A stretch of DNA of 64,000 bases from UBA1930 sp943371535 (GCA_943371535.1 CALRVE020000015.1:7034-71033); one strand, 5' to 3'. Numbered from the stretch's first letter, positions 35,594 through 44,708 are shown. Translations and numbers: made by a program. Notes: generated by a model not told the origin, from the letters alone.

Positions 35594-36466
35594 TTATTGC
35601 TTAATAGTTTCAACTGTTTTGCCGCAACTAAGCATTTGAGAACCGTAGTAAGGATTCTTTACTCCGCTTTCTTTACTTAACCAGTTTGCTCCTTTGCCAT
35701 CGTTTGCCATTGGGCAAAACTGGTAATAAACAGTTTCCGCTGGTTTTACGACTTTAATTAACTCATACATATTTTTTGAAAGGCTCATAAAATGGTCTCT
35801 CTGGTGTGATATGTCCTTTGTTCCGTTTATATGTTCTGCATCTTCTTTCAGGTCGTTTAACACTTTCATCCAAACGGTGTGAACATTCATTGGCAACTTG
35901 TCCATTTTTACTGCATTGATAGCAGTTTCCAAATCTTTAGCTTTTGCTGATGCTGTATTGCCATCTGTTTTTACCAACGCATCTTTCAAAGCAAAGTAAG
36001 TGTCAAAAACTACCGTCAACTGGTTTGTTTCCTGTGAGGTATTGTTCATGCCGTCATACTGGTGGCTGCCATGATTTTGCATAGGCTTTGTTGTGTCCTT
36101 TGCTGGTTGTGTTACAATCGCCACTTGCTTTTTTTCTCTGTCGTATTTGCAGCAGCCTGGTAATTTATCGTAAGCTGCATCAGGTGCAAGAAAACTTTGA
36201 TTGTCATAACCTGCAAGGGCTATGTTTTTTAAAACTGCATCCAAAGTTGTTTTCTTACTGTCGTAAGTGATAGATGCCATCTTGGTTTCTTCGTTCCAGT
36301 CGGCTTTTGAAATTTTCTTTTTGTTGGCGGCTTTTTCTATAGTGGTTTCACACATTCCGCAATTGCCATAAACTTTTACGGTTTCAGTTTTGGCATTATT
36401 TATTTGAGATTGGCAAGCTGTGGTTGATAATAAAACAACTGCTGCCAGTAATATTATTGATTTCAT
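35594..36466 (-). CDS. Heavy-metal-associated plus DUF3347 exported protein
   Basis: 290 aa with a lipobox-like TACQ (Cys18). HMA domain (about 28-95) with GNCGMCETT (C-x-x-C), a GCCKYD motif and a His/Met-rich linker. Then a DUF3347 domain (about 150-285) ending YYQFCPMANDGKGANWLSK and YYGSQMLSCGK, as in CusB-associated proteins. Likely a periplasmic copper chaperone or sponge. 67 nt downstream of a shared intergenic gap from the oxidase gene, same cassette. Confidence 0.85.
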   Translation of the reverse strand: MKSIILLAAVVLLSTTACQSQINNAKTETVKVYGNCGMCETTIEKAANKKKISKADWNEETKMASITYDSKKTTLDAVLKNIALAGYDNQSFLAPDAAYDKLPGCCKYDREKKQVAIVTQPAKDTTKPMQNHGSHQYDGMNNTSQETNQLTVVFDTYFALKDALVKTDGNTASAKAKDLETAINAVKMDKLPMNVHTVWMKVLNDLKEDAEHINGTKDISHQRDHFMSLSKNMYELIKVVKPAETVYYQFCPMANDGKGANWLSKESGVKNPYYGSQMLSCGKTVETIKQ

Positions 36467-36553
36467 TTCTTTTGAGTTTTAATTATTGATTTATGAGATG
36501 CACATTGAGCCGATGCACTTTTATAGTGTCGGCATACAAAAACTAACAGTAAA

Positions 36554-36943
36554 TCAAATCAGAAAAACGCAATGAAGAATGTAAAGCCGTTCTCTTGGGA
36601 TTTTAGGCGGAGCATTAGATACAGGAAAAGCCAGTGATGTTGGTGTTACTTTAAAGCTAAAGTCCGCAACGGGAGTAATTAATGCAGGAACATCTAAAAA
36701 CTGAATGTATTGTGCTGTTGCACTTTTTTGATGTTCGGTTTTAAGTTTTACTTGTTTGTGTTCGTCTTTGCAGCAACCTCCTTTCTTTTCCTTCATGCCA
36801 CATTTGCCACATTCCTTTTCTTTTTCACCATGCCACAAACTCCAACCAACAAACTCGTTCATGCAATAGTGCATATGAATAGTTGCCCCCATGGTTGCAG
36901 AACCATAGATTAAGAGAAGCAATATGACAACTATTTTTTTCAC
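36554..36943 (-). CDS. HYC_CC_PP family protein
   Basis: 129 aa with a signal peptide. HMHYCMNEF (His-Tyr-Cys), then a Cys/Lys-rich part CGKCGMKEKKGGCCKDEH and a C-terminal APPKIPRERLY proline pair: the HYC, CC and PP marks that name the family. Common in Bacteroidota copper loci; the Cys/His set suggests metal binding, function otherwise unknown. Confidence 0.82.
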   Translation of the reverse strand: MKKIVVILLLLIYGSATMGATIHMHYCMNEFVGWSLWHGEKEKECGKCGMKEKKGGCCKDEHKQVKLKTEHQKSATAQYIQFLDVPALITPVADFSFKVTPTSLAFPVSNAPPKIPRERLYILHCVFLI

Positions 36944-36976
36944 CGTAGCAAAGATAGGTTTTTAAAATGTACTGGT

Positions 36977-37690
36977 TTATAGCATGGTTATCAGCATTAT
37001 TCCACTCATGGCAATCATTAAGGCATCTTCAATAATTGTTACCGTACTCATTGGCAGATTAAATACTGCACCCAAACAGGCACATTGTATTTTTCTTTTG
37101 TTTAATACACTCTGTAAAACCCCAATTATACTGATTGTCATTACAACAAACGTAACAATATTCGTAGCGAAAGGTTGAAAGTTGGTAGCATACGCAATAC
37201 CCAATCCCAATTCTATAAAGGCATAAATAAAACCCCATGCTTTTATTTTCTTTGCTACAATATCATACATGCTGTAGCTTTCAGCAAAACCTTTCAGGTC
37301 AAGCATTTTAAAGAAGGAAAAAGTAAGAAAGAAACCTGCCATAAAAATATTCATGGCTTGCATCCAATGAAATGTACTGTGTTGTATTCCTGCAATAATT
37401 GAAATGGTGGTTATGTAGGCAAAAATTATTAGGATTGGTTTGTATGTAGCAAACCAGCTTTTTGCTTGTTGCGCTGTTTCATTGTGTTCTGCGGCTGTAA
37501 TGGAATATTTTTTATCCAACGCATTTTGAAATGTGGAAAGAGCAATATGCTTTTCCATTGTAATGGTTGCTGATTGTTTTTCTTTTGAAATTTCCACTTC
37601 GGTAACATTAGGCAACATCAATAAACTGCTTTTTACTTTTGCTTCGCAACTGCTGCAAGTCATGCCTGTAACTTTATAAGTATGTGTCAT
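36977..37690 (-). CDS. HMA domain fused to MauE/DoxX-like membrane domain
   Basis: 237 aa from ATG at 37690 (a GTG 18 nt upstream is an alternative). N-terminal HMA domain with GMTCSSCEAK (C-x-x-C), then four membrane spans like the MauE/methylamine utilisation DoxX-type domain, with CACLG (cysteine pair) before the last span. Probably a membrane copper or thiol-redox partner for the neighbouring HMA and oxidase proteins. Confidence 0.82.
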   Translation of the reverse strand: MTHTYKVTGMTCSSCEAKVKSSLLMLPNVTEVEISKEKQSATITMEKHIALSTFQNALDKKYSITAAEHNETAQQAKSWFATYKPILIIFAYITTISIIAGIQHSTFHWMQAMNIFMAGFFLTFSFFKMLDLKGFAESYSMYDIVAKKIKAWGFIYAFIELGLGIAYATNFQPFATNIVTFVVMTISIIGVLQSVLNKRKIQCACLGAVFNLPMSTVTIIEDALMIAMSGIMLITML

Positions 37691-37767
37691 TGTTAATTTG
37701 TTTGACACAAAGGTAATTTGAGTGTTTGGGGTAGCTGTTGTGGAATTTTGTATTAGAGTTGTAAGAT

Positions 37768-38328
37768 TTACAGTTCTTCTATGTTTTTACGTTTGTGTTC
37801 TTTCAACGATTTAAAATGACTTGGTGTAAAACCTGTTATTTTTTTAAACTGGTTTGATAAATAAGCAACACTACTGTAGCCCAATTGGTCTGCAATTTCA
37901 GATAAACTTAGTTCGTCATAAACTATCAATTCTTTTACTCTTTCTATGCGTTGGGCAATGAAATATTTTTCAATGGTTGTTCCTTCTACTTCTGAAAACA
38001 AGTTGCTTAAATAGTTATAGTCTTGGTGTATTTGTGAAGTGATGAACTCTGAAAGGTTTGTCTTTAAGTTATGGTCTGAATGGTGTACCAATGTTACAAT
38101 GGCAGTTTTTATTTTTTCAATTGTCTGGCTTTTTTTGTTGTCAATGAGTTCAAAGCCTAATGATTTTAAAGATGTGTCCAACTGTGATAATTGGTCTTTT
38201 GATAAGTCGCCTTCAATTTCTACTTCGCCCAAATTGACAGATAAGGGGCGGAGCCCCTTACTTTCCAATTGGGCTTTTACTACCATTTTGCATCTGCTGC
38301 AAACCATGTTCTTTATGTATAGTTTCAT
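37768..38328 (-). CDS. AraC-family regulator with HMA-like CxxC N-terminus
   Basis: 186 aa. N-terminal HMA-like ferredoxin-fold domain (about 1-65) with MVCSRCKMVV, then an AraC DNA-binding domain (about 85-180): LSLSEIADQLGYSSVAYLSNQFKKITGFTPSHF. The metal-binding N-terminus makes a copper-sensing activator likely. It is the promoter-proximal gene of the copper cassette and probably controls it. Confidence 0.88.
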   Translation of the reverse strand: MKLYIKNMVCSRCKMVVKAQLESKGLRPLSVNLGEVEIEGDLSKDQLSQLDTSLKSLGFELIDNKKSQTIEKIKTAIVTLVHHSDHNLKTNLSEFITSQIHQDYNYLSNLFSEVEGTTIEKYFIAQRIERVKELIVYDELSLSEIADQLGYSSVAYLSNQFKKITGFTPSHFKSLKEHKRKNIEEL

Positions 38329-38399
38329 ATTGTCTGTCCACCATGTGGTGGTTGCAAATTTATTAAAAGCCAGCGGTAATCTGTCGCACTAAAGACTGG

Positions 38400-38490
38400 T
38401 TGCCGTGTGTTGGCAATTGCAGCTCTTTTGCAAGGTTGGCTTTGTGTCGGGGTTTTGTGTACCTTGCAAATGTGCTGCAATGTGCGGTCG
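38400..38490 (+). repeat. B2: structured repeat, inner right end of the copper cassette
   Basis: ATTGCAGC (38416-38423), TCT, TTTGCAAGG, a 26-nt loop starting TTGGCTTTGTG, CCTTGCAAA, TGT, GCTGCAAT (38474-38481). All stems pair perfectly. Preceded by TGCCGTGTGTTGGC. Confidence 0.78.
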
Positions 38491-38554
38491 CCCATGAGAG
38501 ACTTTGAATTGAATGTCCTGTCGCTTGAGGTGAGCAGAATGTTTGTTTTAGGGT

Positions 38555-38692
38555 TGCGTACAACGGTTCTCGGCTTTGCGAAGTGGCGGATTTCCAGCAC
38601 AAAACTTCAATTGAAAAACTGAACTTGAACTTTGCACTAAACTGTCATAGAAGCACTGTACCCGCCATTTTGCAAAACCGATGTTAGCACTT
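38555..38692. repeat. Site S5, attC-like (short class)
   Basis: 138 nt. Left decamer TGCGTACAAC (complement of S4-right), right decamer GTTAGCACTT. Inner arms CTTTGCGAAGTGGCGG and CCGCCATTTTGCAAAA pair. Confidence 0.88.
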
Positions 38693-38737
38693 CGCCCTTC
38701 TTTTCTGTCGTGTTTGTTCTTTGTCATTTCGTGTCTG

Positions 38738-38830
38738 TCTTGGTGCGTTGGCTTGGTGGCTCTTTTGCATTTTTTCGCTTGGCTTTGTGCGGTTGGAAAA
38801 AATGCAAATGTGCCACCAAAAGCGTTGGCA
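38738..38830 (+). repeat. B3: structured repeat, inner left end of the R-M cassette
   Basis: TTGGTGGC (38753-38760), TCT, TTTGCATTTTTTC, loop GCTTGGCTTTGTGCGGTTG, GAAAAAATGCAAA, TGT, GCCACCAA (38812-38819): fully complementary outer and inner stems of different sequence from B2. Ends at the R-M gene stop codon. Confidence 0.78.
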
Positions 38831-38832
38831 TT

Positions 38833-41727
38833 TTATCTATTTTTCATTTCTACTCGGTTATTGATTGTTTCAGTTAAAATAGAATACAACTGAGGAAGAG
38901 TATCTGTCTTAAAGCCATAAGATTTTAATATTTCTTCATCGAAAGCTATCCTATCTTTTTGTTTGTATTCATTTTCGTAATCCTGAATTTGTCGTTTATT
39001 AAGTGTTTCAAATTTCCCGAGTATGTTTTCCTTTTGTTTGTCAGTTAGCAAACTTGGGTCAAAAATTTTCATTTTTGTTTTGAAAAAGTCAGCGTTCAAA
39101 TCCAATGCTCCCAAGTTTCTTGAAACACCATTTAATTCAACAATCAAAAGCGAAACTATTGAGTTGAGTAAAGCCGAGACAATTTCAATGTCTTTTTTCT
39201 TTACACGAATTGCAACCAATCTTTGATTGAGATACAATGGCGAATTGCTGAACGAAAAAAATAATCGTTGGCTTGGGTTTATGGAAATGAAAATGTTTGC
39301 AGATTGTTCAGGTGCAAGCGAATACCAAAACGGTTTTCTTGTTTTCAAAACTTCAGGTAATGCAATTCCTGTTTTGTTTGTAGTTGTTTCAAACTTTTTG
39401 ATGTGCTTGTAAGCATTTGGGAACTTCGATTTCAACGTCTTTTCGTCTTCGTTGCAAACAAAAAGATTGTATTCCGATTTGTTGCTGTAAGCAATCGTTT
39501 TCAGTTCCTGACTTGTTTTTAAAATAGGTAACAAAAAGTCTTTTTCAATTTTCAATGACTTGTTTTCCTCATTGGAGATAATGTGCATTTCGTCCCAACC
39601 TGTTCTGGTTCCTCTGCCTGTATCATAAATACTTGGAAAAGGGTTTATTAGTTTCTTTTCAAAAACTCCTAATGGATTCTGGCTAACAAAATATGTTGCC
39701 CAATTTTCTTGTGAAGCAAGAGATTTTAACAAATGTGATTGTTCAACAATACTAACAGTAATTGATTTGTCAGTTTTATGAAATACATTTTTGAATTGTT
39801 CATCCTCATTCCAATTTGTGTTTTTGGAATTGTTGCAATTATCAACTTCTGTATAGAAATCTTCAAACTGTTGTAATGTTTTGTCTTTAAAAAGAGTTTC
39901 CAACTTCTCGTTTATTGTAATAAATTTTGTTGGTTCTTTGCTTGTTCCTTTTTCAAGTGTTATAAAAATGGTACTTACTTTTGAATCTTTGAACCAATGC
40001 TCGGCATTGCTTTTTACAATGTATTTGATTTGAAAATTATCCAATAGGAATTTCTTGAACTGTAAGCCATAATTCTTGCCTAACCAAGCGTTTGATGTAA
40101 TTGCTGATAAAGTACCGTTGTCTTTGAGAAACTTCAATGAGTTGTAAAAGCAATAAATGTAATAATCACTTTTTCCATTGATGTCAAATTTACTACCGTT
40201 TAAAAATGCGGTTTGCGTTTTAGCAAACTCGCTTTCAAACTGCGTATTCAAAATTTCATTCGGAATATCCTCTTGCTGAATGAAAGGAAAATTTGAAATA
40301 ACAGCGTCAAATTTCGGAATCGGAATTTGATTGATTTTATCAATGTCTTTGTTGTCGGGAATTGCTATTGTTTGACTAGGCGTAATCGTGAAAAAATCTT
40401 TTCGGATTATTCTCGGAAAATTTGCTGTATCATCAACTTTCTGCTTGTATAAACTAATAACTGAAAGTGTTGCAGGAAAATGAGATATATCGTTACCCCA
40501 AATTTGATTTAAAATTTGTTGGTGGCTTTTGTTTCCAAAAAACTGCAAAGTGTTGTAAAACGAATTTAAGAAAGTTCCCGTACCTGATGTTGGGTCAATC
40601 ACAACATCATTTCTGCTTTTTATTGCTGAAAATGTAACAAGATTTGCCAAAGTTTCCGAGGTAAAGTATTGTCCGAATTTTTGTTTTTCTTCTTGCGGAA
40701 CTAAGTTTTCCAATATGTAGCCGATTACTTCTGTTGGTAAAACTTTAAAATCAAATTCGTTAAAAACTCCAACAAGTATAAAAAGTAACTCATCTATTGT
40801 TTCATTGAATGGAATTTTGTCTGTAAAATCACTTTCAAAAACAGCCTGATAATCTATTTTCTTTGCTTGATTGAAAAATTCATTTAGTTGTTTTTGAACT
40901 TGTTTGCTGTTTTTCAATTCTAGCTTAGAAACTTTGCCTGACAAGTTTTCGGAAAGTGTCAAATAAAACAAAACTTTGCCAATCAATTTATAGTAAGTAA
41001 ACTTTGCTAAAACTTCTTCGGGTTCAACTTTTTCAACTCGTCTTGATGAAGTTGAAAGGATTTTAAGTGTAGCACTTTCAATTATTTTCCATTGATTGAA
41101 TTCGGTTCTGAAAGCTTTATCATCTGCTTTAAGTTCGTTGATTTCATTTTTTAGTTGAGGAACAAAATGCATTGCAGTTTGTGTTACCGCTTCAACAATA
41201 TTTGATGAAATGTTTATCGCATTTTTAAGTTCTCCATTCTCATATAATTGTCCTAAATCGTGTAAAATTTCATTTAGCCTTTTTTGAAGTTTAGCTTCGT
41301 GTTTGTTGTAGTTGTTTCTGTCGGCTAAATCATTTCTTTTGGTAATGTCTTTTTCTTTTGGATAAACTTTCAGTTTCTCCAAACTTGAAAGTGAATAATT
41401 ATCATCATTGATTTTCCAAATGATTGCCTCAGTACCGTTCCAAGTAACGAAAGAATTTGATTTTAAACGCTCGGCTTTTTCCAAAGCGTTTTCGAGCATT
41501 TCAGAATCGTCCGCAGGCGTATCAGGAAATTTCAATTCCCAACCGTTGAAAACAACACCTGAAATTTTATCAGTAAATAAAAGAACATCTGGGAATTTTG
41601 TTCTCCCTGAGGCAACTTTCAAGCCTTCATCGTTGGTTGCGTCTTGAAATATTGTAGTACTGTCATTGATGGATTGTTTAATCCAACTAATTATTTGCCC
41701 TGCCCAAGCTCTTTCATTTAACTTCAT
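38833..41727 (-). CDS. Type IIG-like restriction-modification protein (PD-(D/E)xK nuclease plus N6-adenine methyltransferase)
   Basis: 964 aa. N-terminal nuclease-like motif FPDVLLF (D47) with WELKF (E64, K66), i.e. PD-(D/E)xK. Central helical region, then a gamma-type methyltransferase with motif I DPTSGTGTF (378-386) and motif IV SNFPF (478-482, usually NPPF/Y). The C-terminal ~250 residues, with paired strands, may be the target-recognition domain. Likely cuts and methylates in one chain. Its start overlaps the end of the upstream methyltransferase gene by 14 nt, so both are co-translated. Confidence 0.85.
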   Translation of the reverse strand: MKLNERAWAGQIISWIKQSINDSTTIFQDATNDEGLKVASGRTKFPDVLLFTDKISGVVFNGWELKFPDTPADDSEMLENALEKAERLKSNSFVTWNGTEAIIWKINDDNYSLSSLEKLKVYPKEKDITKRNDLADRNNYNKHEAKLQKRLNEILHDLGQLYENGELKNAINISSNIVEAVTQTAMHFVPQLKNEINELKADDKAFRTEFNQWKIIESATLKILSTSSRRVEKVEPEEVLAKFTYYKLIGKVLFYLTLSENLSGKVSKLELKNSKQVQKQLNEFFNQAKKIDYQAVFESDFTDKIPFNETIDELLFILVGVFNEFDFKVLPTEVIGYILENLVPQEEKQKFGQYFTSETLANLVTFSAIKSRNDVVIDPTSGTGTFLNSFYNTLQFFGNKSHQQILNQIWGNDISHFPATLSVISLYKQKVDDTANFPRIIRKDFFTITPSQTIAIPDNKDIDKINQIPIPKFDAVISNFPFIQQEDIPNEILNTQFESEFAKTQTAFLNGSKFDINGKSDYYIYCFYNSLKFLKDNGTLSAITSNAWLGKNYGLQFKKFLLDNFQIKYIVKSNAEHWFKDSKVSTIFITLEKGTSKEPTKFITINEKLETLFKDKTLQQFEDFYTEVDNCNNSKNTNWNEDEQFKNVFHKTDKSITVSIVEQSHLLKSLASQENWATYFVSQNPLGVFEKKLINPFPSIYDTGRGTRTGWDEMHIISNEENKSLKIEKDFLLPILKTSQELKTIAYSNKSEYNLFVCNEDEKTLKSKFPNAYKHIKKFETTTNKTGIALPEVLKTRKPFWYSLAPEQSANIFISINPSQRLFFSFSNSPLYLNQRLVAIRVKKKDIEIVSALLNSIVSLLIVELNGVSRNLGALDLNADFFKTKMKIFDPSLLTDKQKENILGKFETLNKRQIQDYENEYKQKDRIAFDEEILKSYGFKTDTLPQLYSILTETINNRVEMKNR

Positions 41728-42943
41728 AATTCAGTGTGTGATATTTTGCAATTGGTTCTCTGAAAAGTCTTAAAGTAGATTCTTCAACTTCTTTTCTTTT
41801 TAATGTTTCTTTAATTCTGTCTGAACACACTTTTATGTAATCAGTAGGCTTTACTTTATGTAATAAAACATCTTCATTTTTCTCAATTCCTATAAATTGG
41901 CGATTTTCTAAAATTGCCGAAAGTAAAAAACTACCGCTTCCACAAGCATTGTCTAAAACAATGTCGCCTGGATTGGTAAAAGTTTTTATTAAATAACGTC
42001 CTAATTCAATTGGTTTTTGTGTCGGATGATAAACAGTTCCTTCAGATTCAGCCGTTTTTATATAAACAAAGTCGTCTATATTTTGCTCCTCATAAAATAC
42101 TATATCATTAGGATAGCGTTCTCCATTACTTTTTACGTGTTTAGGTTTAAAATCTCCGTAACTGCCTGTATATTGGTCTTTGCGAATTCCTTTGTCGTAG
42201 GCTTCGCCCTCTGTCATTTGAGGATTGTAGGTTGGTTGCTTTTTGTAAAAAACACAAATATCCTCGTGTTTACGAAGTGGTTGTTTTTTAGCGTTTAGAA
42301 AGTTGGTTGATTTAGATTTTATCCAAGTGATTTTGTACTTAAATAATTTCTCATTGCTTAAAATCAATTTTGCAGTAAAAATACCTTGCGAAGTCAAAAC
42401 AATCGCTCCATCATCTTTAATTATTCTTTCGTATTCTGCCCAAAGTTTCTGCAAATCAATAACTGAATCCCATTTATTTTGCGTTGTGCCATAGGGCAAA
42501 TCGCATAGAATCATATTTACTGATTTATCAGGAATTGATTGCATAACTTCTAAGCAATCGCCTTGAACAACTTTGTTTACAAAGTCGTCAATTTTTCTTT
42601 TTTGTTTTTGTCCGTTCAGAGATAAAACAAAATTATTCGATTGACCATTTCCGTTTGTCCCGTATTTAATTTTTTCTTCTGCTACTTGCATTGCTTCCAA
42701 TGCGAAATCTTCGTCTTGTACTTCATAAACGAGTTTGTCACTAAGCCATTGAACAATTATTTCATTTTTTTCAGCCTTATAATATTTACAAAGTTGGTTT
42801 ACCTGTTCTCTGGTTGGCAATCGTTTACCATTTTCAATACGACTTAATACCGCTTTACTTATACCTGTTTTTTTGGTTAAGTCTTCTAAAAGAAGGTTGC
42901 GTTCCTCTCGTATGTTTTTAAATGTTGTTCCGATTGTTTGCAT
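41714..42943 (-). CDS. HTH-DNA methyltransferase fusion
   Basis: 409 aa from ATG at 42943 (a TTG at 42970 lies inside the operator). N-terminal XRE-type HTH (about 5-60: FKNIREERNLLLEDLTKK, ISKAVLSRIENGK), then a linker and a beta-type site-specific methyltransferase with DLPYG (148-152), HPTQKP, and the SAM motif DNACGSGSF (331-339). The HTH suggests autoregulation like an R-M controller. It is translationally coupled to the nuclease-methyltransferase gene. Confidence 0.9.
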   Translation of the reverse strand: MQTIGTTFKNIREERNLLLEDLTKKTGISKAVLSRIENGKRLPTREQVNQLCKYYKAEKNEIIVQWLSDKLVYEVQDEDFALEAMQVAEEKIKYGTNGNGQSNNFVLSLNGQKQKRKIDDFVNKVVQGDCLEVMQSIPDKSVNMILCDLPYGTTQNKWDSVIDLQKLWAEYERIIKDDGAIVLTSQGIFTAKLILSNEKLFKYKITWIKSKSTNFLNAKKQPLRKHEDICVFYKKQPTYNPQMTEGEAYDKGIRKDQYTGSYGDFKPKHVKSNGERYPNDIVFYEEQNIDDFVYIKTAESEGTVYHPTQKPIELGRYLIKTFTNPGDIVLDNACGSGSFLLSAILENRQFIGIEKNEDVLLHKVKPTDYIKVCSDRIKETLKRKEVEESTLRLFREPIAKYHTLNYEVK

Positions 42944-42953
42944 AATAATTGAG

Positions 42954-42970
42954 TTGCCAAATTTTGGCAA
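42954..42970. promoter_or_regulatory. Palindromic operator before the HTH-methyltransferase
   Basis: TTGCCAA and TTGGCAA are perfect arms around ATT, 10 nt upstream of the start codon. The gene encodes an XRE-type HTH at its N-terminus, so self-repression at this site is likely. Confidence 0.65.
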
Positions 42971-43035
42971 ATTTAGTCATTTTGTTTCTGTTGTCAAAGT
43001 TTTAGATGAAATTTTTGCCAGGGTGGTGGATGGAC

Positions 43036-43135
43036 TTGGGTGCGGTTGGGCAAAATTAAATGTGGTGTTTTTGTGTCGGCAAGTGCGTTGGCAAAACACC
43101 TCTTTTAATTTTGCGAAGTGTTGGCATTTGTCTTT
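43036..43135 (+). repeat. B6: structured repeat, inner right end of the R-M cassette (permuted)
   Basis: GCAAAATTAAA (43050-43060), TGT, GGTGTTTT, loop TGTGTCGGCAAGTGCGTTGG plus one C, AAAACACC, TCT, TTTAATTTTGC (43104-43114). Stems are perfect, but TGT is on the 5' side and TCT on the 3' side, the reverse of B1-B5. The loop contains the GTGCGTTGGC that elsewhere flanks the element. Confidence 0.7.
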
Positions 43136-43179
43136 CCTTTTCTGTCCGTTTGTTGTCGGTGGTATCGGTTTTTAGGGTG

Positions 43180-43315
43180 AGTGCTAACGGTTTCGGGCTT
43201 TGCGTTGGTGGGCTTTTGGAACACCAAACTGTCTGCCCGCACTAATGTTTATTTATTGCTCAAATGTTTCTATTCGCACTGTCCGCCCACTAACGCAAAA
43301 CCCGTGTTAGCAGTA
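43180..43315. repeat. Site S6, attC-like (short class)
   Basis: 136 nt. Left AGTGCTAAC (9-nt complement of S5-right), right decamer GTTAGCAGTA. Arms TTTGCGTTGGTGGGC and GCCCACTAACGCAAAA pair. The HNH gene frame runs into this site. Confidence 0.88.
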
Positions 43316-44529
43316 GTTTTTATTATTGCTTTTATTTCGTCCACTGTAAATGCAGGTCGTTTTGAATGAATCATTGCATGGCAGTTCGGGCAAACGGGAA
43401 TCAAATCCTTTTTCGGATCGATTTCATATTCTTTTCCAATTCCTGCGATTGCGTTTATGTGGTGAACATGGATAAAACCCTTTCCAATATCCCCAAATGT
43501 TTTTTCAAAATTGAACTCGCATATTTGACAGGAATATCCAAGATGTTTTAAACATGTTTTCCTTGCTTGTGGATTCCTTTCATAACGTGTCTGAGTAACT
43601 TCTTTCGATTTTCCTTCCATAAATGACTCTGTCTCGTCTGAGACAACATCATTTGATAGAAAAGCAGTCCCGATGTATTTATTTTCTCGAATGAAATCAA
43701 ACCAATTTGATTCTAATGAAGAAAGAATTTCTGGCTTGATTGAAATTCCACTTTGTTGCGGAAACCATTGCTGAGTTTTATTAGGGTCGACTTTGTCCAA
43801 ATCATCTTTAGAAAACAGTATATTTTTTTCGGGATTGATCAATATGTCAAATTCAATGTCAATATAATTTGCAGTTTTCCCTTCTGTGCCGTCCCAATGT
43901 GGTGAAACATAATAGGAAGATTTTGCATAACCACTTCCCATAATTCCTCTCGGTTCCTCTCCGAGTCGAACGAGAAAAACTCTGTCTCCTTTTTTAATAT
44001 TTTTTGAGTTGCCACAGCTCCAACGTCTTACTACATACCCAACATTTTCGAGATGGTCAATGCTGACTTGCAAATCAATCCAGTTCCATTTTTGTGGATT
44101 CCAAGTGAAAAGAAAAGTGCTTACGTTTTTGTCTGCGGAAGTTGAAGATGAATTTATGTAAGATTTTATTTGAGTCAAAAGTTTATCTAAAGCGGAATCA
44201 TTTTCTTTATTCGTCCAGGAAGGAGTGTCGCGATTGGAGTCAATAGTATTTGGTTTAATAAATTCGGTCAGTTTGTATAAAGGGGAAGATATTCCAGTAA
44301 CAAAACCAATTTCACAGTCTACGGCATCTGTCAGCGGTTTTATGTAAAACTTGTGAGCATTTACTTTATAGCCGTCTGTTTCAAATTTATTTACAAGCTT
44401 AGGATGGACAAATACCAATTCAGATTCTTTTCTGTTTTGTCGGTGAGGTTTTTGGTCTCTTTCAAATTCAAAACCTGCGTCCTCCATTTTTTGCCTTAAA
44501 GAGTCGTATGTTGTTTTTCGATCTGTCAT
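43270..44529 (-). CDS. EVE-like/HNH nuclease, probably modification-dependent (McrA-like)
   Basis: 419 aa. N-terminal DUF-like domain (1-110); a middle EVE/PUA-like domain (about 140-260: FLFTWNPQKWNW, WSCGNSKNIKKGDRVFLVRLG, GIMGSGY); and a C-terminal HNH nuclease (about 335-405) with CQIC, HVHHI, CPNCHAMIH. EVE domains read modified cytosine, so cleavage of modified foreign DNA is likely. The last ~13 residues (NTGFALVGGQCE) are encoded by site S6, which supplies the stop codon: the native end was lost or never existed. Confidence 0.85.
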   Translation of the reverse strand: MTDRKTTYDSLRQKMEDAGFEFERDQKPHRQNRKESELVFVHPKLVNKFETDGYKVNAHKFYIKPLTDAVDCEIGFVTGISSPLYKLTEFIKPNTIDSNRDTPSWTNKENDSALDKLLTQIKSYINSSSTSADKNVSTFLFTWNPQKWNWIDLQVSIDHLENVGYVVRRWSCGNSKNIKKGDRVFLVRLGEEPRGIMGSGYAKSSYYVSPHWDGTEGKTANYIDIEFDILINPEKNILFSKDDLDKVDPNKTQQWFPQQSGISIKPEILSSLESNWFDFIRENKYIGTAFLSNDVVSDETESFMEGKSKEVTQTRYERNPQARKTCLKHLGYSCQICEFNFEKTFGDIGKGFIHVHHINAIAGIGKEYEIDPKKDLIPVCPNCHAMIHSKRPAFTVDEIKAIIKTTANTGFALVGGQCE

Positions 44530-44552
44530 TTATATTTGTGTCGTCTTAAAAT

Positions 44553-44690
44553 TACTGCTAACGGTTTCGGGCTTGGCGAAGGTGGCGATTTTCACCACAA
44601 ATGTTGATGCGGAGAACCAAACTTTGATTAACCACAAATGTGTCTGCGGAGCACTGAACCGCCACTTTTGCCAAACCCGTGTTACCAGTC
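44553..44690. repeat. Site S7, attC-like (short class)
   Basis: 138 nt. Left decamer TACTGCTAAC (exact complement of S6-right), right decamer GTTACCAGTC. Arms CTTGGCGAAGGTGGCG and CGCCACTTTTGCCAAA pair. Confidence 0.88.
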
Positions 44691-44708
44691 GTTTTTCTGT
44701 CGTTCGGG

